From Xanthomonas sacchari (GTDB lineage: Bacteria > Pseudomonadota > Gammaproteobacteria > Xanthomonadales > Xanthomonadaceae), in contig NZ_CP132343.1 of assembly GCF_040529065.1 (NCBI RefSeq), forward strand, positions 496,001-560,000: a stretch of 64,000 nucleotides of DNA, written 5' to 3'. The position numbers and the translations under genes are program-made. A model generated the notes under the pieces. The model was not told the DNA's origin. It did no database searches and saw only the letters and a list, made by a program, of their open reading frames with translations. Shown here in pieces: positions 58,407-64,000 of this stretch. Numbering within the stretch: position 1 is the stretch's first letter; each line of letters starts with the position of its first letter.

Positions 58407-58497
58407 CGAATCCCGAATCCCGAATCCCGAATCCCGAATCCCGAATCCCGAATCCCGAATCCCGAATCCCGAATCCCGAATCCCGAATCCCGAATCC
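58407..58497 (-). repeat. Heptamer array, GGATTCG x13
   Basis: Thirteen perfect tandem CGAATCC units (91 bp) on the + strand, ending 8 bp from the accC stop. On the accC transcript it reads as GGGAUUC repeats. Confidence 0.99.
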
Positions 58498-58505
58498 CGC
58501 CGTTC

Positions 58506-59870
58506 CTACAAGGCAATCGACTTGTTCTTGCGCTCGGCCAGGCGCTTTTCCAGGTAGTGGATGTTCTGGCCGCCGGCCTGGAAGCCCTTGTCGCGCATGA
58601 TCCGCTGCTGCAGCGGGATGTTGGTCTTGATGCCATCCACCACCATCTCGCTCAGCGCCACGCGCATGCGCGCGATCGCGGTCTCGCGGTCGGGGCCGTG
58701 CACGATCAGCTTGCCGATCATCGAGTCGTAGTTCGGCGGCACCTTGTAGCCGCTGTAGATGTGCGTGTCCACGCGCACGCCGGGGCCGCCGGGCGGGTGG
58801 AAGCCGGTGATCAGGCCCGGGTTGGGCATGAAGGTTTCCGGGTCCTCGGCGTTGATGCGGCACTCGATCGCATGGCCGCGCAGGACGATGTCCTTCTGCT
58901 TGATGCTGAGCTTGTGCCCGGCGGCGATGCGCAGCTGCTCGCAGACCAGGTCGATGCCGGTAATGCGCTCGGTGACCGGGTGCTCCACCTGGATGCGCGT
59001 GTTCATTTCGATGAAGTAGAAGCGCCCGTTCTCGAACAGGAACTCGAAGGTGCCGGCGCCGCGGTAGCCGATGCGGATGCAGGCGTCCACGCAGACCTTG
59101 CCGATCTCGTTGCGCAGTTCCTCGGTGATGCCCGGTGCCGGCGCTTCCTCCACCACCTTCTGGTGGCGGCGCTGCATCGAGCAGTCGCGCTCGCCCAGGT
59201 GGATGGCGCCGCCCTGGCCGTCGGCCAGTACCTGGATCTCCACGTGGCGCGGATTCTCCAGGAACTTCTCCATGTACACCTGGTCGTTGCTGAAGGCGGC
59301 CTTGGCCTCGGACTTGGTGGTCTCGATGGCGGCCTTCAGCGCGGCCTCCGAATGCACCACGCGCATGCCGCGGCCACCGCCGCCGCCGGCGGCCTTGATG
59401 ATCACCGGGTAGCCGATCTCGCGGGCGATCTTGGTGTTGGCGACGATGTCCTCGCCCAGCGGGCCGCCCGAGCCGGGCACGCACGGCACGCCGGCGGCCT
59501 TCATCGCACGGATCGCCTCGACCTTGTCGCCCATCAGGCGGATGGTGTCGGCCTTGGGCCCGATGAAGATGAAGCCGGACTGCTCCACGCGCTCGGCGAA
59601 GTCGGCGTTCTCCGACAGGAAGCCGTAGCCGGGGTGGATGGCCTGGGCATCGGTGACCTCGGCCGCGGCGATCAGCGCCGGGATGTTGAGGTAGCTCTCC
59701 GACGAGGGCGCCGGGCCGATGCACACCGACTCGTCGGCCATGGCCACGTGCTTGAGGTTGCGGTCCACGGTGGAATGCACCGCGACCGTGCGGATGCCGA
59801 GCGTATGGCACGCGCGCAGGATGCGCAGCGCGATTTCGCCGCGATTGGCGATGACGACTTTATCGAGCAT
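58506..59870 (-). CDS. accC: Acetyl-CoA carboxylase, biotin carboxylase subunit
   Basis: 454 aa with start at 59870 ([21 protein letters not shown]). ATP-grasp biotin carboxylase: [14 protein letters not shown] (ATP lid), [38 protein letters not shown], and [14 protein letters not shown] (catalytic Glu, Arg). Carboxylates the biotin of AccB in fatty-acid synthesis. Oddly, the bases immediately upstream of the ATG are a heptamer array with no Shine-Dalgarno; the four-helix-bundle frame reads through and ends 11 nt inside accC, so translation may depend on coupling. Confidence 0.97.
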   Translation of the reverse strand: MLDKVVIANRGEIALRILRACHTLGIRTVAVHSTVDRNLKHVAMADESVCIGPAPSSESYLNIPALIAAAEVTDAQAIHPGYGFLSENADFAERVEQSGFIFIGPKADTIRLMGDKVEAIRAMKAAGVPCVPGSGGPLGEDIVANTKIAREIGYPVIIKAAGGGGGRGMRVVHSEAALKAAIETTKSEAKAAFSNDQVYMEKFLENPRHVEIQVLADGQGGAIHLGERDCSMQRRHQKVVEEAPAPGITEELRNEIGKVCVDACIRIGYRGAGTFEFLFENGRFYFIEMNTRIQVEHPVTERITGIDLVCEQLRIAAGHKLSIKQKDIVLRGHAIECRINAEDPETFMPNPGLITGFHPPGGPGVRVDTHIYSGYKVPPNYDSMIGKLIVHGPDRETAIARMRVALSEMVVDGIKTNIPLQQRIMRDKGFQAGGQNIHYLEKRLAERKNKSIAL

Positions 59871-60294
59871 GGGATTCGGGATTCGGGATTGGGGATTCGT
59901 AGGGGGCAACGTCCTCCCGGATGGAGTGGGCGTTGTCCAGCGAACGAATCAGGGCGTTGAGTCGGGAAAAAACGCGATCGAGCAGCGCGGCCAGCGGGGC
60001 GTCTGCGCCGCTGAAACCAAGCCTCACGGCGAGTTGGGTCTGGGTATCCAGTTCCGACAGCGAGCCACGGGCCATCGACAGGAAGCGCAGGTACTCCGCG
60101 GTGGATCTGCGGGCCGCCCCCTCGGCAATGTTGGAGGGAACACTGACGGCTGCTCGGCGCATCTGCGCGATGAGTCCGAAACGCTCGGAGTCGGGGAAGT
60201 GTTCGGTGATCCGGTAGATCGATTCGACCAGCGTCATCGCGTCGCGCCAGACGTCCAGGCGCTCGTGCGGCCGCTGTTGCGAATCCCGAATCAC
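59860..60294 (-). CDS. Four-helix-bundle protein (S23/rRNA intervening-sequence family)
   Basis: 144 aa. Core pattern [46 protein letters not shown] and [18 protein letters not shown] is that of S23-type four-helix-bundle proteins (TIGR02436), found in 23S rRNA intervening sequences and scattered in genomes, function unknown. The only usable start is a GTG inside a heptamer unit (GTGATTC at 60294-60288), and the last 12 residues ([12 protein letters not shown]) are encoded by another array and the first codons of accC. It interrupts accB-accC, normally adjacent. Overlaps accC by 11 nt. Confidence 0.85.
   Translation of the reverse strand: MIRDSQQRPHERLDVWRDAMTLVESIYRITEHFPDSERFGLIAQMRRAAVSVPSNIAEGAARRSTAEYLRFLSMARGSLSELDTQTQLAVRLGFSGADAPLAALLDRVFSRLNALIRSLDNAHSIREDVAPYESPIPNPESHAR
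59871..59898 (+). repeat. Heptamer array, four units, abutting the accC start
   Basis: GGGATTC, GGGATTC, GGGATTG, GGGATTC on the + strand; the first unit begins at the base next to the accC ATG. Opposite in orientation to the array at 60281, so the two bracket the four-helix-bundle gene as inverted repeats. Confidence 0.95.
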
Positions 60295-60308
60295 GAATCC
60301 CCAATCCC
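60281..60308 (-). repeat. Heptamer array, four units, after accB
   Basis: On the minus strand: GGGATTG, GGGATTC, GTGATTC, GGGATTC, starting two bases after the accB stop. The degenerate third unit supplies the GTG start of the four-helix-bundle gene. Confidence 0.93.
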
Positions 60309-60310
60309 GG

Positions 60311-60793
60311 CTACTGAATCACAAACAACGGCTGGTCGAACTCCACCGGCTGGCCGCTTTCGCCCAGGATCGCGACGATGGTGCCGGAGACGTCGGCTTC
60401 GATCGGGTTGAACATCTTCATCGCCTCGATGATCGCCAGGGTCTCGCCGGCCTTGACCGCCTGGCCGACGCTGACGAAGGCCGGCTTGTCCGGGGCCGGC
60501 GAGGTGTAGAAGGTGCCGACCATCGGTGCGCGCAGCACGTGGCCCTCGGGCAGGGCGTTGCCGGGCTTGGCGCTGCCGCCGGTGGAGGCTTCGGTGGGCG
60601 AGCTCATCGGCATCGGCGCAGCGGCGGCCGGCGCGGCCGCGGGGGCGGCGGCCACGTATTGCGGCGCGCTGGCGGTCATGCCCTTGGGGGTGCGCGCCAG
60701 GCGCACGCTTTCCTCGCCTTCCTTGATCTCGATCTCGGCGAGATTCGATTCTTCCAGCAGGTCGATCAGTTTCTTGATTTTGCGGAGATCCAT
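60311..60793 (-). CDS. accB: Acetyl-CoA carboxylase, biotin carboxyl carrier protein
   Basis: 160 aa. N-terminal [26 protein letters not shown], Ala/Pro-rich linker (47-80) and C-terminal biotinyl domain with K126 in [12 protein letters not shown] and the thumb sequence [11 protein letters not shown]. Carries carboxybiotin between AccC and the AccAD transferase. Second gene of aroQ-accB-(four-helix)-accC. Confidence 0.97.
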   Translation of the reverse strand: MDLRKIKKLIDLLEESNLAEIEIKEGEESVRLARTPKGMTASAPQYVAAAPAAAPAAAAPMPMSSPTEASTGGSAKPGNALPEGHVLRAPMVGTFYTSPAPDKPAFVSVGQAVKAGETLAIIEAMKMFNPIEADVSGTIVAILGESGQPVEFDQPLFVIQ

Positions 60794-60886
60794 AACGGCC
60801 TCGTGAGGTGACTTTTGAAAAAGACCGGGCGCGCGGCCCGGGGACTCAGACGGGGAGATGCGGTGCCGGTCCGGCGTGGGCGCGGC

Positions 60887-61333
60887 TCATGCGGCCGCTC
60901 CCAGCCGGGTCAGCGCCGCGTCCATCGCATAGCGGTAGCTGTCGGCGCCGAAGCCGCAGACCACGCCGACCGCGTGGTCGCTGAAATAGCTGTGGTGGCG
61001 GAACGGCTCGCGGCTGTGCGGGTTGGACAGGTGGATCTCGATGAACGGGATCGCCACCGCCGCCAGCGCGTCGCGCAGCGCCACCGAGGTATGGGTGAAC
61101 GCGGCCGGGTTGATCAGGATGAAGGCGGTGCCGTCGCCGCGCGCGGCCTGCACCCGCTCCACCAGCACGTGCTCGGCGTTGGACTGCAGGCTCTCCAGCG
61201 CGTGACCGGCGGCGCTGGCCTGGGCCTGCAGCGCCGCATCGATCTGCGCCAGGGTGGCATGGCCGTACACGCCCGGCTCGCGGGTGCCGAGCAGGTTGAG
61301 GTTGGGGCCATGCAGCAGCAGCAGTCGCGCCAT
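60887..61333 (-). CDS. aroQ: 3-dehydroquinate dehydratase, type II
   Basis: 148 aa with start at 61333 ([32 protein letters not shown]). Catalytic Tyr lies in EPGVYG, and the conserved [17 protein letters not shown] and [23 protein letters not shown] (catalytic His) are present. Shikimate pathway enzyme; precedes accB as in many gammaproteobacteria. The 86 bp upstream include a short AAACAAATGTTT palindrome (61413-61424). Confidence 0.95.
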   Translation of the reverse strand: MARLLLLHGPNLNLLGTREPGVYGHATLAQIDAALQAQASAAGHALESLQSNAEHVLVERVQAARGDGTAFILINPAAFTHTSVALRDALAAVAIPFIEIHLSNPHSREPFRHHSYFSDHAVGVVCGFGADSYRYAMDAALTRLGAAA

Positions 61334-61595
61334 CGGGAACAAAGCAGCGGAAAGGGCGGCAGTCTGCGCGAAGCCGGCATTGCTGTCCAGTTCGGCGAAG
61401 TTGCGGGTGTTTTAAACAAATGTTTGATTTTTCGCCGGCTCGCGTCGCGTCAGCGCAGGCATGGCGGGCGAGCAACGGGCCGCGCCACTGCCTGCGGTTA
61501 TGTCGCATCTTGCGCGGACCATGCAAGTGTCGCTGCAGCATGGGACGGCCACATTGCAGCGCCATCGCCGCCGCGCGTCGACGCGCCGGTGGAAG

Positions 61596-61607
61596 TGGTA
61601 TATACCA
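61596..61607 (+). promoter_or_regulatory. TGGTATATACCA operator, probable NagR-type site
   Basis: Perfect 12-bp palindrome TGGTATATACCA 38 bp before the GH84 start, with a further TGGTATT-like half-site on the opposite strand at 61624-61630 (AATACCA-type). TGGTATT motifs are reported operators of the GntR-type NagR regulator in the N-acetylglucosamine regulon of Xanthomonas, which fits the downstream enzyme. Confidence 0.6.
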
Positions 61608-61644
61608 TTTCAAAATCACTGAAATACCAGTCGAGGGTAGGCGC

Positions 61645-63609
61645 ATGCGAACCGAGCGTATTGGCCGTTGCGGCCTTGGCCGCCACATCCTGGCGTTCGC
61701 GCTGCTGGCCGGGGCGACCGCGCCCGCGCTGGCGGCGCCGCCGGCGACGCTGCCGGCGGTGTACCCGGCGCCGACTGCGCTGCGTCTGCTCGGGCCGGAA
61801 TTGCCGCTGGGGCCGTCGGTGGTGCTGGTCCAGGCCGGCAAGACCGACCCGGCTACCGACGCACTGGTGCGTGCGGTGTTGCGCGAGGCCGGCGTTTCCC
61901 GCATCCGCCGCGCCGGCACACTGCCGCACGACCCGCAGGCGGTGTCGGTGGTGCTCGGCACCGTCGACGCGGCGCCGGTGCGCGATGCGCTGGCCGCCGT
62001 CGACCTGGACGTGCCGGAACGCGCGGAAGGCTATGCGCTGGGCAGCATGGGCAGCATGGCCAGCGGCGGCGGCACGCGGATCGTGCTGGCCGGCCGCGAC
62101 GACGCCGGCCTGTACCACGCGGCGCAGACCTTCCGGCAATTGGTCGCGCACGGACGCGTCGCCTCGGTGGCGGTGACCGACGCGCCGGCGATGCCGGTCC
62201 GCGGCACGATCGAGGGTTTTTACGGCAAGCCCTGGAGCATGGACGAGCGCGCCGCGCACCTGGCGTTCCTGGCGCGGTTCAAGGCCAACACCTACATCTA
62301 CAGTCCGAAGGACGACGCCTTCGCGCGCGATCGCTGGCGCGCGCCGTACCCGGCGGTCACGCTGGCGGCGCTGGGCAAGCTGGCCGCGGTCGCCAACCGC
62401 GAGCACATCAACTTCGTCTACGCGCTCTCGCCGGGGCCGTCGATCTGCTACAGCGACGCGGCCGACCTGCAGGCGATCCGGCGCAAGTTCGCCGCGCTGC
62501 GCGCGCGCGGCGTGCGCAGCTTCTACATCGCCTTCGACGACATCGAATACACCAAGTGGAACTGTGCCGGCGATGCCGCCGCGTTCGGCCCGGCCGGCGA
62601 GCAGGCCGCGGCCACTGCGCAGGCGCAACTGCTCAACGCGGTGCAGGCGGACATCGCCGCGGCCGGCCACGGCGCGCTGATCATGGTGCCGACCGAGTAC
62701 TACAACGTCACCGAGTCGCCGTACAAGGCGACGCTGCGCAAGGCGCTGGATCCGCGCGTGGTGGTGCAGTGGACCGGCACCGACGTGGTCCCGGCGTCGA
62801 TCTCGGTGAGCGATGCGAAGAACGCGACCAAGGCGTTCGGGCGCAAGACCCTGCTGTGGGACAACTATCCGGTCAACGACTTTGCCGAGACCGCTGGGCG
62901 CCTGCTGCTGGCGCCGTACGACCGCCGCCAGGCCGGGCTGTCGGCGGAGCTGAGCGGCATCGTGTCCAACCCGATGAACCAGGAAGTGGCCAGCCGGCCG
63001 GCGGTGGCCGGGCTGCTGGCCTTCGCCTGGAACGACCGCGGCTACGACGCGCCGCGCACCTGGCGCGCGGCCGCGCGCGACTTGGCCGGCGGCGATGCGC
63101 AGGTCGCCGACGCGCTGCTGACCTTCTTCGACACCCAGCACCTGGCGCCGACCTTCGGCCATCTGCCCTGGCAGCCGCAGGCGCCGCGGCTCAAGGCGTT
63201 GATCGATGCGACCCGCGATGCGTTGGCCGATGGCGATCCGGCGGCCCGCAGCGCGGCGTTGACTGCACTCGGGCATGCCGCCGACGAGTTGGCCGCGGCA
63301 CCGCAGCGCATCCGTGCCGGCACCACTACCGGCGCGTTCGTGGCCGAGGCGGCGCCATGGCTGGATGCGACCGCGCTGTGGGGCCGCGCGCTGCGCCTGA
63401 GCGTGGACGGGTTGAACCAGGCGCTGGCGGGCGATCCGGCGGCCGAACAGGCCTTCGCCGCGGCCGGGAAACTCGCCGCCCAGGCGGCGGCGATTCCTTC
63501 CATTCCCGGTGCGACCCGCTTCGGCGGCCCGGTCAAGGTCGCCGACGGCGTGCTGGATACCTTCATCGCCGATGCGCCCGGCCTGGTGGAACGCCCGCCG
63601 GCACGCTAG
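61645..63609 (+). CDS. GH84-type beta-N-acetylglucosaminidase, exported
   Basis: 654 aa from ATG at 61645 with a signal peptide (about 1-30, ending APALA). Domains: N-terminal GH20b-like domain (37-180), then the catalytic GH84 barrel beginning RGTIEGFYGKPWSMDERAAHL (186-206) with the catalytic Asp pair D298-D299 in FYIAFDDIEYTKW, and a helical C-terminal region. GH84 enzymes (NagJ, O-GlcNAcase) cleave terminal beta-linked GlcNAc from glycans by substrate-assisted catalysis. Periplasmic or secreted. The palindrome ahead of it suggests GlcNAc-responsive control. Confidence 0.93.
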   Translation: MRTERIGRCGLGRHILAFALLAGATAPALAAPPATLPAVYPAPTALRLLGPELPLGPSVVLVQAGKTDPATDALVRAVLREAGVSRIRRAGTLPHDPQAVSVVLGTVDAAPVRDALAAVDLDVPERAEGYALGSMGSMASGGGTRIVLAGRDDAGLYHAAQTFRQLVAHGRVASVAVTDAPAMPVRGTIEGFYGKPWSMDERAAHLAFLARFKANTYIYSPKDDAFARDRWRAPYPAVTLAALGKLAAVANREHINFVYALSPGPSICYSDAADLQAIRRKFAALRARGVRSFYIAFDDIEYTKWNCAGDAAAFGPAGEQAAATAQAQLLNAVQADIAAAGHGALIMVPTEYYNVTESPYKATLRKALDPRVVVQWTGTDVVPASISVSDAKNATKAFGRKTLLWDNYPVNDFAETAGRLLLAPYDRRQAGLSAELSGIVSNPMNQEVASRPAVAGLLAFAWNDRGYDAPRTWRAAARDLAGGDAQVADALLTFFDTQHLAPTFGHLPWQPQAPRLKALIDATRDALADGDPAARSAALTALGHAADELAAAPQRIRAGTTTGAFVAEAAPWLDATALWGRALRLSVDGLNQALAGDPAAEQAFAAAGKLAAQAAAIPSIPGATRFGGPVKVADGVLDTFIADAPGLVERPPAR

Positions 63610-63792
63610 CGAAACCGCGAGCCGCGGCGGATCGGCGCGGTCCGCGCGCCAGTGTCCCGGCTCGCTCATGGGCATCGCCCATGTGCTGATGCCCGATCGC
63701 CATGCCGCGCAGCGCACGCATTAACCGGCGATTTACACCCGCGCGCCGCATCCGGGGCACAAAGGACGCCCCGAGCGGCCAAGGTGCGTGCC

Positions 63793-64000
63793 ATGCGAAT
63801 CGCGATCATCGGCGCAGGATTCTGCGGCAACGTGCTGGCCGCGGCGCTGGCACGCCAGGGCACCGCCAGCCGCATCACCCTGGTCGGCATGGCCGACACC
63901 TTCGGCCGCGGCGTCGCCTACGGCGCGGCGCGGCCGGAGCACCTGCTGAACGTGCGCGCCAAGGACCTGGGCGTGGATCCGCAGGATCCCGGCGGCTTCG
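63793..64000 (+). CDS. FAD/NAD(P)-binding protein, N-terminal part (3' end outside window)
   Basis: 69 residues up to the window edge, from ATG at 63793. MRIAIIGAGFCGNVLAAAL is a dinucleotide-binding GxGxxG fold, followed by DTFGRGVAYGAARPEHLLNVRAKDLGVDP, the pattern of FAD/NAD(P)-binding domain proteins of the HI0933/SidA-like (NAD_binding_9) type. Reaction unknown. 183 bp after the GH84 gene with a small CATGGGC-ATC-GCCCATG palindrome between (63667-63683). Confidence 0.8.
   Translation, partial: MRIAIIGAGFCGNVLAAALARQGTASRITLVGMADTFGRGVAYGAARPEHLLNVRAKDLGVDPQDPGGF

Noticed and set aside
58407-58497. CRISPR-like tandem repeat array
   Set aside because: Units are 7 bp and directly abutting with no spacers, and there are no cas genes; it is a simple heptamer array.

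Overview
High-GC chromosomal DNA from a gammaproteobacterium of the Xanthomonadaceae, most probably a Xanthomonas. The evidence is the CRP-like regulator Clp beside speD, a split trp pathway (trpE apart from trpG and trpDC), dense copies of a REP-like palindrome (core GAGCGGCTTCAGCCGC), and heptamer arrays of the GGGNATC type known from Xanthomonas genomes. No prophage, insertion sequence, CRISPR array, rRNA or origin was seen. The species is not decided by the sequence.

Layout. 1-11.9 kb: the end of a YegS-type lipid kinase, then trpE with a low-specificity threonine aldolase, a SIMPL periplasmic protein, a LysR gene divergent from an azoreductase/YciI/hydrolase operon, then trpG, a flavin reductase, trpD, trpC and a HAD hydrolase. 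11.9-20.6 kb: a GH5 glycosidase, a TauE-like exporter, clp divergent from speD, sugE, a DUF3592 protein, coq7, rplM-rpsI, tRNA-Gln(CTG) and tRNA-Met(CAT), rppH, then bfd (with a promoter carrying a Fur-like box) and bfr. 21.1-30.2 kb: a hybrid histidine kinase co-transcribed with a degenerate REC-GGDEF-EAL protein of the FimX/FilP type, a DUF4126 protein, then a + strand run of DUF6776, bactofilin, erpA, nudC and ampE-like genes. 30.4-32.3 kb: five small membrane-protein genes alternating CD225/dispanin and DUF2752 families. 32.4-40.6 kb: an MFS-PlsC fusion, a LysR gene, a PhyH-like oxygenase, an MFS exporter, a YccS-like FUSC protein and a uracil-DNA glycosylase-family protein.

40.8-61.3 kb reads on the minus strand as a housekeeping series (aroQ, accB, accC, prmA, DUF3426, fis, purH, lipoprotein, purD) interrupted by accessory modules. 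These are an eight-gene ynb-type phospholipid operon between purH and fis, an XRE gene between DUF3426 and prmA, a two-gene membrane module between prmA and accC, and an S23-type four-helix-bundle gene between accC and accB. Heptamer arrays or REP elements lie at almost every junction. 61.6-64 kb: a GH84-type N-acetylglucosaminidase behind a TGGTATATACCA palindrome, and the start of an FAD/NAD(P)-binding protein.

The observations most worth following are: (i) the expanded ynbA-C-D-x-x-A2-plsC-ynbB operon, whose two CDP-alcohol transferases both have Asn at two of the four metal-ligand Asp positions; (ii) the four-helix-bundle gene, whose start codon and C-terminal tail are supplied by inverted heptamer arrays and which appears to leave accC without a Shine-Dalgarno site; (iii) the duplicated CD225/DUF2752 cluster; (iv) the hybrid kinase/FilP-like pair.
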